14,260 nucleotides of DNA. Origin: Luteococcus sp043424415. GTDB lineage: Bacteria; Actinomycetota; Actinomycetes; Propionibacteriales; Propionibacteriaceae. The position numbers were made by a program, and so were the translations under genes. The stretch lies in the NCBI RefSeq assembly GCF_043424415.1, contig NZ_JBHWOO010000155.1:1-14260 (forward strand), in the 5' to 3' direction. The notes under the pieces are model-generated. The model saw only the letters and a program-made list of their open reading frames with translations. It searched no databases and was not told the DNA's origin. Position 1 is the stretch's first letter. Every line of letters begins with the position of its first letter. Shown here piece by piece: positions 5,296 through 13,644 of this stretch.

Positions 5296-6570
5296 GTGCT
5301 CGAGAACCTTCGCCGACGGCTGTCCGTCGGACCCTTCCGGGCCAGGATGCAGTGGCCGGCCGAGACGGTGGACGTCGGCATCCTGCACGGACCCGAGACC
5401 CCCCAGCAGGCGGCGGCACGTGTCACCGACCGGCGCGCCGCGCAGCGCCGGATCGTGGTGCGGGAGGTCCCCGAGCCCCAGGCTCCCGAGGCCGTGGTCG
5501 AGTCCCTCGAGCCGGAGGGCCGTGGCGGCGCGATGCCGCGGTTGGTGCTGGTGCTGCTGTGCCTGGCGGCCGCCCTGGTCTCGCTGCGAGAACTGCGGGA
5601 GATTTCCAGCCTGGTGGCGCCGGTCTTCTTCGCCCTCAACCTGATGATCACGGCCTATCCGCTGCAGCGCGTGCTGGTGCGCTGGGGTGCGCCCAGCTGG
5701 CTGGGCGCGGTGGTGGCGGGGATCACCGTGCTGGTGGTGCTGGGCCTGATGGTGCTCGGCCTGAGCTATGGCGTCGCCGCGATGCTGGGTGAGCTGCCCC
5801 GGTACACCGCCCAGTTCACCGCCCTCTACAACCAGTCTCTGGACCTGCTCAAGGGCCTCGGCTTCGAGCAGACGGTGCTGGTGAATGCTCTGAAGGGGAT
5901 CGACCCCAACAGTGTCGTCACGGTGGTCACCGGGGTCCTGAGCAATGTCTCGGGCGTGGCCTCGCTGGCCGTGGTGATCATCACCACCCTGATCTTCATG
6001 GTGATGGACTCCATCCAGATCGACGAGCGCCTCGACGCTGCCCGCCGCAGCCATCCCGCCTTCGTCGACGGGCTGCAGAGCTTCGCGCAGGGCATCCGCA
6101 AGTACTGGCTGGTCAGCACCGTCTTCGGCCTGGTGGTGGCGGCAGTCGACTACGTCATCCTGATCGGGCTGGGCGTCCCGCTGGCCCTGGTCTGGGCCAT
6201 GTTCAGCTTCCTGACCAACTACATCCCCAACATCGGCTTTGTCATCGGCCTGGTGCCGCCTGCGCTGCTGGCGCTGGTCGACGGCGGCTGGCAGCCCGCG
6301 GTGATCGTGGTGGTGGCCTACTGCGTGGTGAACTTCGTCATCCAGTCCATCATCCAGCCACGCGTGGCCGGCGATGCCGTCGGTCTGACCCCGACGATGT
6401 CCTTTGCCTCACTGCTGCTGTGGGGCTGGGTCTTCGGTGGCCTGGGCGCCCTGATCGCCCTGCCGCTGAGCCTGCTGTGCAAGGCCCTGCTGGTCGACGT
6501 GGACCCGGCCTCGCGCTGGGCCAACACGCTGATCTCCTCCCGGGTCAGCGATGGGGAGCCCGTCGGCTGA
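5296..6570 (+). CDS. AI-2E family transporter-like membrane protein
   Basis: A polytopic membrane protein of 424 residues in the AI-2E transporter family (formerly UPF0118/PerM). Relatives have been linked to autoinducer-2 export, Na+/H+ exchange and other roles, so the substrate is open. An N-terminal cytosolic region of about 80 residues, rich in Arg and Glu, precedes the first helix (82-95). Paired helices follow at about 105-122 and 136-160, a soluble segment at 165-215, a helix at 221-240, and a C-terminal helix bundle. Family landmarks are NYIPNIG (308-314), QPRVAGDAVGL (354-364) and WVFGGLGALIALPL (378-391). It sits between tig and clpP1, an unexpected companion for a protease/chaperone cluster. 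It has its own promoter-like box, and a small inverted repeat follows it. Family is certain; function is not. Confidence 0.93.
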   Translation: MLENLRRRLSVGPFRARMQWPAETVDVGILHGPETPQQAAARVTDRRAAQRRIVVREVPEPQAPEAVVESLEPEGRGGAMPRLVLVLLCLAAALVSLRELREISSLVAPVFFALNLMITAYPLQRVLVRWGAPSWLGAVVAGITVLVVLGLMVLGLSYGVAAMLGELPRYTAQFTALYNQSLDLLKGLGFEQTVLVNALKGIDPNSVVTVVTGVLSNVSGVASLAVVIITTLIFMVMDSIQIDERLDAARRSHPAFVDGLQSFAQGIRKYWLVSTVFGLVVAAVDYVILIGLGVPLALVWAMFSFLTNYIPNIGFVIGLVPPALLALVDGGWQPAVIVVVAYCVVNFVIQSIIQPRVAGDAVGLTPTMSFASLLLWGWVFGGLGALIALPLSLLCKALLVDVDPASRWANTLISSRVSDGEPVG

Positions 6571-6577
6571 GGGCGTA

Positions 6578-6592
6578 GCGCCGCTGGGGCGC
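6578..6592 (+). terminator. Small inverted repeat upstream of clpP1
   Basis: GCGCC-GCTGG-GGCGC begins 8 bases after the stop of the AI-2E gene. It may be a weak terminator for that gene or a regulator site about 20 bases upstream of the clpP1 -35 box. I could not match it to a known ClgR, CIRCE or HAIR operator. Confidence 0.35.
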
Positions 6593-6609
6593 CAAAGCCC
6601 GGTCCGGCG

Positions 6610-6637
6610 TTGTTTTGTCACCGCCACCGGGTAGGTT
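6610..6637 (+). promoter_or_regulatory. Predicted clpP1 promoter (leaderless)
   Basis: TTGTTT (6610-6615), a 16-base spacer and TAGGTT (6632-6637) are followed by six bases and the GTG start at 6644. This is one of the two clearest two-box promoters in the window. With no Shine-Dalgarno, the clpP1-clpP2 mRNA is probably leaderless. Confidence 0.65.
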
Positions 6638-6643
6638 TCAGGG

Positions 6644-7273
6644 GTGAACGATTTTCAGACTGACCCCGGCCCCCGCATGGCGGGTGGCGTCGGCAGCGGC
6701 TTCGGGATGACCGACAACGTCTACCAGTCCCTGCTGGCCAATCGCATCGTCTTCCTCGGTGACGAGGTCAAGGACGAGAATGCCAATGCCATCTGCGCGC
6801 AGCTGCTGCTGCTCAATGCGGAGGATCCCCACAAGGACATCTACCTCTACATCAACTCCCCGGGTGGTTCGGTGACCGCCGGCATGGCGATCTTCGACAC
6901 CATGCAGTGGATCAGCAATGACGTGGCCACCGTGGCCATGGGCCTGGCTGCCTCGATGGGCCAGTTCCTGCTGAGCGCCGGAACCCACGGCAAGCGCTAT
7001 GCGCTGCCGCACAGCCGCATCATGATGCACCAGCCCTCGGGCGGCATCGGTGGCACGGCCTCCGACATCCGCATCCAGGCGGAGCAGTCGCTGCACATCA
7101 AGAAGCAGATGGCCGAGCTCATCGCACAGCACACCGGGCAGCCGCTGGCCCAGATCGAGGCCGACTCCGACCGTGACCGCTGGTTCACCGCGGCCCAGGC
7201 CCTGGAGTACGGCTTCATCGACCACGTCTACGAGCGCGCTTCGCAGATCTCCAGCGACGCCCCGAACCAGTGA
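6644..7273 (+). CDS. clpP1: ATP-dependent Clp protease proteolytic subunit ClpP1
   Basis: Serine peptidase subunit of the cytoplasmic Clp protease, 209 residues. The catalytic triad is visible as S104 in GLAASMGQ, H129 in MMHQPSGG and D178 in DRDRW. The oxyanion/strand motif NSPGGSVTAG (71-80) and the handle-region heptad-like helix at about 143-163 are intact. The first 20 residues are poorly conserved and Gly-rich, consistent with a processed propeptide. In actinobacteria such as Mycobacterium, paired ClpP1 and ClpP2 rings form a mixed tetradecamer that is the active enzyme; that is inferred here from the tandem arrangement. Start GTG 6644 lies 6 bases after a TAGGTT box. The stop codon overlaps an in-frame GTG of clpP2 (GTGA), showing tight translational linkage. 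Confidence 0.97.
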   Translation: MNDFQTDPGPRMAGGVGSGFGMTDNVYQSLLANRIVFLGDEVKDENANAICAQLLLLNAEDPHKDIYLYINSPGGSVTAGMAIFDTMQWISNDVATVAMGLAASMGQFLLSAGTHGKRYALPHSRIMMHQPSGGIGGTASDIRIQAEQSLHIKKQMAELIAQHTGQPLAQIEADSDRDRWFTAAQALEYGFIDHVYERASQISSDAPNQ

Positions 7274-7276
7274 GGA
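7273..7276 (+). promoter_or_regulatory. Ribosome binding site that decides the clpP2 start
   Basis: AGGA lies 5 bases before the ATG at 7282 and overlaps the last base of the clpP1 stop codon. A GTG at 7270 in the same frame would overlap that stop, but it lacks its own site, so 7282 is preferred. Confidence 0.55.
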
Positions 7277-7281
7277 CGGCA

Positions 7282-7959
<678 letters not shown>

Positions 7960-7972
7960 AATCCTGCTGCAC

Positions 7973-8013
7973 AAGGGGCCGTGGCGGCCAGTCGCTGGAA
8001 GCCACGGCCCCTT
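7973..8013 (+). terminator. Strong hairpin between clpP2 and clpX
   Basis: AAGGGGCCGTGGC and GCCACGGCCCCTT form a perfect 13-bp stem. The 15-base loop itself holds CCAG-TCG-CTGG, which can extend the fold. It starts 14 bases after the clpP2 stop and ends 7 bases before the clpX -10 box, so clpX probably has to start its own transcript. The 3' arm ends in CTT; no long T-run follows. Confidence 0.75.
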
Positions 8014-8020
8014 GGCGGGC

Positions 8021-8026
8021 TAGGGT
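8021..8026 (+). promoter_or_regulatory. Predicted -10 box of clpX
   Basis: TAGGGT just downstream of the terminator hairpin would give a leader of roughly 20 bases containing the GGAAAGGA ribosome site. The -35 region would fall within the 3' arm of the hairpin, and no good match is visible there. Confidence 0.5.
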
Positions 8027-8038
8027 CGGTGACGACGT

Positions 8039-8046
8039 GGAAAGGA
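8039..8046 (+). promoter_or_regulatory. Ribosome binding site that decides the clpX start
   Basis: GGAAAGGA lies 6 bases before the ATG at 8053. The open frame extends upstream to a GTG at 7981, but that codon sits inside the terminator hairpin and upstream of the predicted promoter, so it is not used. Confidence 0.75.
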
Positions 8047-8052
8047 CGTGGC

Positions 8053-9348
8053 ATGGCGCGCATCGGTGAATCAGGGGACCTGTTCACCTGTTCCTTTTGT
8101 GGCAAGAGCCAGAAGCAGGTGAAGAAGCTCATCGCGGGTTCCGGGGTGTACATCTGCGACGAGTGCATCGACCTGTGCAACGAGATCATCGAGGAAGAGT
8201 TCAGCCAGGGCTCCGACGTGGGACTGCTGGACGAGCTTCCCAAGCCCACCGAGATCCGCGACTTCCTCGACTCCTACGTGATCGGCCAGTCCACCGCGAA
8301 GAAGACCCTCGCCGTGGCCGTCTACAACCACTACAAGCGCGTCCAGGCCACCGCCAGTGCCGGCCCGAGCCGTCGCTCGCCCGAGGACGAGAGCGTCGAC
8401 CTGGGCAAGTCCAACATCCTTCTGGTGGGTCCCACCGGGTGTGGCAAGACCTACCTGGCCCAGACGATGGCCCGTATGCTCAACGTGCCCTTCGCCATGG
8501 CGGATGCTACGGCGTTGACCGAGGCCGGCTATGTGGGTGAGGACGTCGAGAACATCCTGCTCAAGCTCATCCAGGCCGCCGACTACGACGTCAAGAAGGC
8601 CGAGACGGGCATCATCTACATCGACGAGATCGACAAGGTGGCGCGCAAGAGCGAGAACCCGTCGATCACCCGCGACGTGTCCGGTGAGGGGGTGCAGCAG
8701 GCGCTGCTGAAGATTCTGGAGGGCACGGTCGCCTCCGTCCCGCCGCAGGGTGGGCGCAAGCATCCGCAGCAGGAGTTCATCCAGATCGACACCACGAATG
8801 TGCTGTTCATCGTCGGGGGTGCCTTCGCCGGCCTAGAGGACATCATCAACGACCGGGTCGGCAAGCGCCCGCTGGGCTTCAACACCAGCCCTGACTCCCG
8901 TACCGAGGTGGGCGATCCCTTTGCGCAGGTCTCTCCCGAGGACCTGCACAAGTTCGGCCTCATCCCTGAGTTCATCGGCCGCCTGCCGTTGGTTGCCACC
9001 GTCTCGCCGCTCGACCAGGACTCGCTGGTGCGCATCCTCACCGAGCCGCGCAATGCGCTGGTCAAGCAGTACCGCAAGATGTTCGAGCTGGACGGCGTCA
9101 CCCTGGAGTTCACCGACGACGCCGTCGAGGCGGTCGCCGGCAAGGCCCTGGAGCGCGGGACGGGCGCCCGTGGCCTGCGCTCGATCCTGGAGGAGACGCT
9201 GCTCGACGTCATGTTCGAGGTTCCCAGTCAGGACAGCGTCAGCAAGGTCGTGGTGACCGGCGCCTGCGTGCGCGGCGAGGCAGCACCCACCCTGGTGGCC
9301 AACAACAGTTCGCGTCGCGGCAAGCATCGGGCCGAACTGAGCGCCTGA
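8053..9348 (+). CDS. clpX: ATP-dependent Clp protease ATP-binding subunit ClpX
   Basis: AAA+ unfoldase that recognises tagged substrates, unfolds them and threads them into ClpP1/ClpP2. The 431-residue length is normal. The N-terminal zinc-binding domain has C13, C16, C35 and C38. Walker A is GPTGCGKT (126-133) and Walker B is IIYIDEID (187-194). The pore loop GYVG is at 159-162 and the RKH loop GGRKHP at 233-238. The LGF tripeptide (274-276) stands where ClpX carries the loop that docks on ClpP. Sensor-2 GARGLR is at 371-376. All key residues are intact. The C-terminal tail after about 405 is basic and poorly conserved. Start ATG 8053 is fixed by its ribosome site. It follows clpP2 but is separated from it by a terminator hairpin and a promoter-like box. 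Confidence 0.99.
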   Translation: MARIGESGDLFTCSFCGKSQKQVKKLIAGSGVYICDECIDLCNEIIEEEFSQGSDVGLLDELPKPTEIRDFLDSYVIGQSTAKKTLAVAVYNHYKRVQATASAGPSRRSPEDESVDLGKSNILLVGPTGCGKTYLAQTMARMLNVPFAMADATALTEAGYVGEDVENILLKLIQAADYDVKKAETGIIYIDEIDKVARKSENPSITRDVSGEGVQQALLKILEGTVASVPPQGGRKHPQQEFIQIDTTNVLFIVGGAFAGLEDIINDRVGKRPLGFNTSPDSRTEVGDPFAQVSPEDLHKFGLIPEFIGRLPLVATVSPLDQDSLVRILTEPRNALVKQYRKMFELDGVTLEFTDDAVEAVAGKALERGTGARGLRSILEETLLDVMFEVPSQDSVSKVVVTGACVRGEAAPTLVANNSSRRGKHRAELSA

Positions 9349-9365
9349 GCACCGCGCGGGCGGGT

Positions 9366-9386
9366 CAGGCCGGGACTTCCGGCCTG
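9366..9386 (+). terminator. Terminator hairpin after clpX
   Basis: CAGGCCGG-GACTT-CCGGCCTG is a perfect 8-bp stem with a 5-base loop, starting 17 bases after the clpX stop. No T-run follows. Confidence 0.65.
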
Positions 9387-9448
9387 CAGGGGATGCACGG
9401 CCCGGACATGGTCTGGCTCTTGGCGCAGTGGCAAGCCACAATGGGGGC

Positions 9449-10369
9449 ATGACCACCTCAGTGCTCGTGACCGTGCCCACCCAGGAGCTGCTGGAGCGAC
9501 TGCGCCCCGAGCTCCCCGATGACGTCCGTCTGGAGGTCTGGCCCATGGAGGGGCCCTCCGGGCTGGGACGAATCGACTTGGCGGTCATGCCCTACATGGC
9601 CAAGCCCCAGGTGCTCGACATCCTGGCCGGCGAGGAGGTGAGCTCCGTGCAGGCCCAGTCGCTCGGCTATGACGACTTCGACAAGCACCTGCCCGAGGGC
9701 GTGGTGCTGGCCAATGCGGTGGGCGTGCACGAGGACGCCACCGCCGAGCTGACCCTGGGCCTGGTGCTGGCCGCCGAGCGCGGGCTGGACACCTACCTGC
9801 GCGAGCAGCACGAGGGGGAGTGGACCCAGCGCTTCCACCCCGGCCTGATCGGCCGCACCGTCCTGCTGGTGGGGGTCGGCGGTGTCGGCAAGGCCATCCA
9901 CCGTCGTCTGGACGCCTTCAGCGCCACCGTCGTGCGGGCCGCCTCCCGCGAGCGCACCGATGAGCAGGGCACCGTCCACGGCCCCGAGTCCTTGCCCGAA
10001 CTGGTCTCCCAGGCAGATGTCGTGATCCTGGGGATGCCTCTGACCGACAAGACGCGCGGCATGTTCGAAGCCGACATGATGGCCCGGATGAAGCAGGGGG
10101 CGCTGCTGGTCAACATTGGCCGCGGCCCGCTGGTCGACACCGATGCCCTGGTCGAGGCAACGCGTAGCGGCCACATCCGCGCGGCGCTCGACGTGATGGA
10201 TCCCGAGCCGCTGCCGGCCGACCACCCGCTGCGCCAGATCGACGGCGTGCTGATCACCCCGCATGTCGGGGGCCGTTCCTCGAGCATGGACGACCGCATC
10301 GTCGAGCTGGTGACCGGGCAGGTGCAGCGCCTGGTCAAGGGCGAGGAGATCGACCACCGCGTGCTGTGA
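9449..10369 (+). CDS. D-isomer-specific 2-hydroxyacid dehydrogenase
   Basis: NAD(P)-linked dehydrogenase of the D-2-hydroxyacid family, 306 residues, near the 310-330 typical of the compact members. The cofactor loop is GVGGVG (142-147). The three catalytic residues are R225 in NIGRGPLVD, E253 in DPEPLP and H272 in TPHVGG, all in the expected contexts. The acidic residue that often follows the Rossmann loop for NAD selectivity is replaced here by a region AASRER (164-169), which could suit NADP(H). The substrate cannot be read; 3-phosphoglycerate, glyoxylate/hydroxypyruvate or keto-acid reductases are all possible. No good ribosome site precedes ATG 9449, but a CACAAT box lies exactly 6 bases upstream, so a leaderless start is possible. 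An in-frame GTG at 9428 is less likely. Confidence 0.92.
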   Translation: MTTSVLVTVPTQELLERLRPELPDDVRLEVWPMEGPSGLGRIDLAVMPYMAKPQVLDILAGEEVSSVQAQSLGYDDFDKHLPEGVVLANAVGVHEDATAELTLGLVLAAERGLDTYLREQHEGEWTQRFHPGLIGRTVLLVGVGGVGKAIHRRLDAFSATVVRAASRERTDEQGTVHGPESLPELVSQADVVILGMPLTDKTRGMFEADMMARMKQGALLVNIGRGPLVDTDALVEATRSGHIRAALDVMDPEPLPADHPLRQIDGVLITPHVGGRSSSMDDRIVELVTGQVQRLVKGEEIDHRVL

Positions 10370-10392
10370 CGGGGTTGGCCACTCCTGCGGGG

Positions 10393-10398
10393 TAGTCT
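10393..10398 (+). promoter_or_regulatory. Predicted -10 box of the RND transporter gene
   Basis: TAGTCT lies in the 72-base gap after the dehydrogenase and would give a leader of about 37 bases. TTGGCC at 10375-10380 resembles a -35 box but is only 12 bases away, too close to count. Confidence 0.45.
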
Positions 10399-10418
10399 CG
10401 GCACGCACAGTCCTTGAT

Positions 10419-10426
10419 CCCCCCCC
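10419..10426 (+). repeat. C8 homopolymer tract in the RND leader
   Basis: Eight consecutive C bases lie between the predicted promoter and the AGGAG ribosome site at 10430-10434. A tract of this kind in a leader may change length by slippage; any effect on expression is inferred. Confidence 0.6.
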
Positions 10427-10441
10427 TTCAGGAGCACCCCG

Positions 10442-13400
10442 ATGCACACCTTGGCGAAGCTCAGCCTGGGCAACCGCGCCCTGATCGCCCTCATCACGAT
10501 CTTCGCCGTCTTCTTCGGGGGCCTCACCGCTACCGGACTGAAGCAGGAGCTCATCCCGTCGCTGCAGATCCCCAGCGCCTTCGTGATGACGAGCTACCCG
10601 GGCGCGAGCCCGCAGGTGGTGGAGGAGAAGGTCACCGCGCCGATCGAGCAGGCGGTGCTGGGCCTTCAGGGGCTGGAGGGCTACACCTCCACCTCGTCGA
10701 CGGGCACCTCGACCGTCACGGTGAACGTGGAGTACGGCTCCGACATGGACCAGGTGCAGCAGCAGCTACAAGCCGCGGTCAGCCGCATCAAGTCGGTGCT
10801 GCCCGAGGAGGCCGACTCGCAGGTCTTCACCGGCTCCACCGAGGACATGCCGGTGCAGGTGATCTCGGTCAGCGACGAGGGCACTCCGGAAGCCTTGGCG
10901 CAGCGCCTGCAGGCCATCGGCATCCCGGAGCTGGAGAAGATCCCGGGCGTGCGCCAGGTGAGCATGTCGGGCGCCCGCGAGCAGCAGGTCCAGGTGGTGC
11001 CCGACGAGAAGAAGCTCGCCGCCGCGGGCCTGACCACCGCCCAGGTGCAGCAGGTGCTCACCCAGTCCGGCGGCCTGGTCTCGGGTGGGCAGCTGGCCTC
11101 GGGGCGTCAGGAGCTGGCCGTCACCGTCGGCAAGCGCTTCGGCTCGGTCGACGACGTCAAGGAACTGGCCCTGGTGGGCACCGCGCCCGCCGTTGCGCCC
11201 GGCGCCGCCCCGGCCACCCAGCCGAGCCCGGCGCCCCGGCCGGTGACGCTCGGCCAGGTCGCGACCGTCACCCAGGTGCACGCGCCCGCCACCTCGGTCT
11301 CGCGTACCAACGGCAAGCAGGGCCTGTCGCTGTCGGTCACCAAGACCCCCGACCGCTCCACCGTCGAGGTCTCCCGGGCGATCAGTGACGCACTGCCCGG
11401 CATCGCTGCGGCGATGGGTGACCGGCCCACTTTCACCACCGTCTTCGACCAGGCACCCTTCATCACCCAGTCGATCCACGACATGCTGGTCGAGGGCGGC
11501 CTCGGGCTGCTGATGGCGGTCGTGGTGATCCTGGTCTTCCTCAAGAGCCTGCGCTCCACCCTGGTGACCGCGGTCTCGATCCCGGTCTCGGTGCTGCTGA
11601 CGCTGATCGGCCTGCGCATGGCGGGCTTCAGCCTCAACATCCTCACCCTGGGGGCGCTGACCATTGCCATTGGACGGGTGGTGGACGACTCGATCGTGGT
11701 GGTGGAGAACGTCAAGCGCCACCTGTCCTATGGCGAGGGCAAGTACGAGGCGATCATGAATGGCGTGCGCGAGGTGGCCACCGCCATCACCGCCGCGACG
11801 ATCACCACGGTCGCGGTCTTCATCCCGATCGGCCTGGTCAGCGGCCAGACCGGCGAGCTCTTCCGGCCCTTCGCCTTCACCATGACCATCGCGCTGCTCG
11901 CCTCCCTGTTGGTGGCACTGACGATCGTGCCGGTGCTGTGCTACTGGTTCCTCAAGCCCATCGACGGTCCCGCCGACGCTGTCGCGGTGGAGGCCGAGGC
12001 ACACGAGGCCGAGCGCAAGGGCTGGCTGCAGCGCGCCTACCTGCCGGCCCTCGACTGGGCCCTGGCCCACCGCTGGGTCTCGGTGCTGCTCTCGTTGCTG
12101 CTCCTGGGCGCCTCGGTCGCGCTGGGCAGCACGCTCAAGACCGACTTCTTGGGCAGCTCCGGCATGAACACCCTGAACATCACCCAGAAGTACCCGCCGG
12201 CGCTGTCCCTGGCCGAACAGGACGCCCGCGCCGCCAAGGTGGAGAAGGCCGTGCTGGGCCTCGACGGGGTCGAGACCGTGCAGGCGACTCTGGGCGGCTC
12301 CGGCATCGAGGCCATGTTCGGTGGAGGCGGACAGGGCCAGGCGACCCTGTCGGTCACCACCGATGCGGACGCCGACCAGACCGAGCTGGCCGAGCGGGTG
12401 CGCGAGGCCGTCAAGCCCTTCGAGGATGACGGTCCGGTGACGGTCAGTGCCGCCCAGGGGATGGGCAGCGGTGACGTGGAGGTGGTGGTCACCGCCGCCG
12501 ACCAGAAGGCCTTGCAGCAGGCCAATGACGCGCTGCTCAAAGCCTTGGTGACGGTGCCTGAGAGCAGCAATGTCAGCTCCAGTCTGGCCGCCGACCAGCC
12601 GCAGGTGCAGGTGGATGTCGACCAGACCAAGGCCGCGGCGGCGGGACTGAGCGAGCAGGCCATCGGCCAGCTGGTGCGCTCACGCCTGAGCCCCACCACG
12701 CTGGGCCAGGTGGAAACCGGCGACGGCCGCACCATCGACCTTGTGGTGACCAGCAAGGACAAGCCGGTGGGCCTGGACGAGCTGCGCGCCATGCCCGTGG
12801 GTGTGGGTCCGTCCGGTGCCGTGACGCTGGGGCAGGTCGCCACGGTCCGTCAGGACTCGGTGGCCACCGAGGTGGACCACACCGACGGGCAGCGCTCGGT
12901 CACCATCACCCTGACGCCGACCGGTGACAACCTGGGCGCCACCACGGCGCAGGTCGGCAAGAAGCTCGACGAGACCACCCTGCCGGCGGGGGCCAGCGCG
13001 GAGCTCGGCGGTGTCGCCACCGAGCAGGGCGAGGCCTTCGCCCAGCTCGGGCTGGCACTGCTGGCGGCTGTTGCCATCGTCTACGTCGTGATGGTGGCCA
13101 CCTTCAAGAGCCTCGTGCAGCCGCTGATCCTGACCATCTCCATCCCCTTCGCGGCGGTCGGCGCGATCATCGCCTTGCTGCTCACCGACACGCCCCTGGG
13201 CGTCCCGTCGATGATCGGGTTGTTGATGCTGGTGGGTGTGGTGGTGACCAATGCGATCGTGCTGATCGACCTGGTCAACCACTACCGCCGTGAGGGAATG
13301 GACGTGCACACCGGACTGGTCGAGGGTGCCCGCCAGCGTCTGCGGCCGATCATGATGACGGCCGTGGCGACGATCTTCGCGCTGATTCCGATGTCCCTGG

Positions 13401-13624
13401 GACTGTCCGGTGGCGGCGTGTTCATCTCCAAGCCGCTGGCGATCGTCGTGATCGGTGGCCTGCTCAGCTCCACACTGCTCACCCTGCTTCTGGTGCCGGT
13501 GCTCTACTCGCTCGTCGAGGGCCGCTTGGAGAAGCGTCGCGGTGGCTTCCCGACGGCCTCCAATGCTCCGGAGCGTGCAGCGCTGGTCGAGGAGGAGCCG
13601 GCCCGTCCCCGTCGCTCTCGCTGA
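10442..13624 (+). CDS. RND superfamily efflux transporter permease (AcrB/SwrC-like)
   Basis: Inner-membrane proton-driven exporter of the RND (ACR_tran) family, 1060 residues with the full twelve-helix, two-porter layout. Helix 1 is at about 11-31, helices 2-6 at about 350-505, helix 7 at 544-562 and helices 8-12 at about 868-1025. The helix-4 proton-relay pair D415-D416 in GRVVDDSIVVVEN is intact. In helix 10 the position matching AcrB K940 is T936 (VVTNAIVLID), as seen in Gram-positive SwrC-type members. A Pro/Ala-rich insertion at about 247-266 interrupts the first porter region. There is no adaptor or outer-membrane gene nearby, which fits a monoderm. Substrate is unknown. ATG 10442 is preceded by AGGAG (10430-10434). 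Its stop codon lies inside a hairpin shared with the convergent gtrA-like gene. Confidence 0.95.
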   Translation: MHTLAKLSLGNRALIALITIFAVFFGGLTATGLKQELIPSLQIPSAFVMTSYPGASPQVVEEKVTAPIEQAVLGLQGLEGYTSTSSTGTSTVTVNVEYGSDMDQVQQQLQAAVSRIKSVLPEEADSQVFTGSTEDMPVQVISVSDEGTPEALAQRLQAIGIPELEKIPGVRQVSMSGAREQQVQVVPDEKKLAAAGLTTAQVQQVLTQSGGLVSGGQLASGRQELAVTVGKRFGSVDDVKELALVGTAPAVAPGAAPATQPSPAPRPVTLGQVATVTQVHAPATSVSRTNGKQGLSLSVTKTPDRSTVEVSRAISDALPGIAAAMGDRPTFTTVFDQAPFITQSIHDMLVEGGLGLLMAVVVILVFLKSLRSTLVTAVSIPVSVLLTLIGLRMAGFSLNILTLGALTIAIGRVVDDSIVVVENVKRHLSYGEGKYEAIMNGVREVATAITAATITTVAVFIPIGLVSGQTGELFRPFAFTMTIALLASLLVALTIVPVLCYWFLKPIDGPADAVAVEAEAHEAERKGWLQRAYLPALDWALAHRWVSVLLSLLLLGASVALGSTLKTDFLGSSGMNTLNITQKYPPALSLAEQDARAAKVEKAVLGLDGVETVQATLGGSGIEAMFGGGGQGQATLSVTTDADADQTELAERVREAVKPFEDDGPVTVSAAQGMGSGDVEVVVTAADQKALQQANDALLKALVTVPESSNVSSSLAADQPQVQVDVDQTKAAAAGLSEQAIGQLVRSRLSPTTLGQVETGDGRTIDLVVTSKDKPVGLDELRAMPVGVGPSGAVTLGQVATVRQDSVATEVDHTDGQRSVTITLTPTGDNLGATTAQVGKKLDETTLPAGASAELGGVATEQGEAFAQLGLALLAAVAIVYVVMVATFKSLVQPLILTISIPFAAVGAIIALLLTDTPLGVPSMIGLLMLVGVVVTNAIVLIDLVNHYRREGMDVHTGLVEGARQRLRPIMMTAVATIFALIPMSLGLSGGGVFISKPLAIVVIGGLLSSTLLTLLLVPVLYSLVEGRLEKRRGGFPTASNAPERAALVEEEPARPRRSR

Positions 13625-13644
13625 GGCTGCCTGGCAGCCCTCAG
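13621..13644. terminator. Hairpin shared by two convergent stop codons
   Basis: CTGAGGCTGC, loop CTG, and GCAGCCCTCAG form a 10-bp stem with a single bulged C. The plus-strand RND stop codon (13622-13624) lies in the left arm. The minus-strand stop of the GtrA-like gene (13641-13643) lies in the right arm. It is well placed as a bidirectional terminator. Confidence 0.7.

Noticed and set aside
3654..5651. 665-codon open frame on the minus strand across tig
   Set aside because: It is antisense to tig and crosses into the AI-2E gene. Its Leu/Gly/Val/His-rich, low-complexity product is the typical shadow of a GC-rich coding strand.
6571..6643. ClgR, CIRCE or HAIR operator upstream of clpP1
   Set aside because: I looked for the CGC/GCG-type ClgR palindrome and for the CIRCE and HAIR inverted repeats. 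The only inverted repeat (GCGCC-GCTGG-GGCGC) does not match their spacing or sequence.
7981..8052. 24-residue N-terminal extension of ClpX from the GTG at 7981
   Set aside because: The GTG is inside the terminator hairpin and upstream of the predicted promoter. A good ribosome site precedes the ATG at 8053, where the conserved protein starts.
10766..12070. 434-codon minus-strand open frame inside the RND gene
   Set aside because: It lies fully antisense to a conserved RND permease, and the product is His/Asp/Gly-rich low complexity with no domain.
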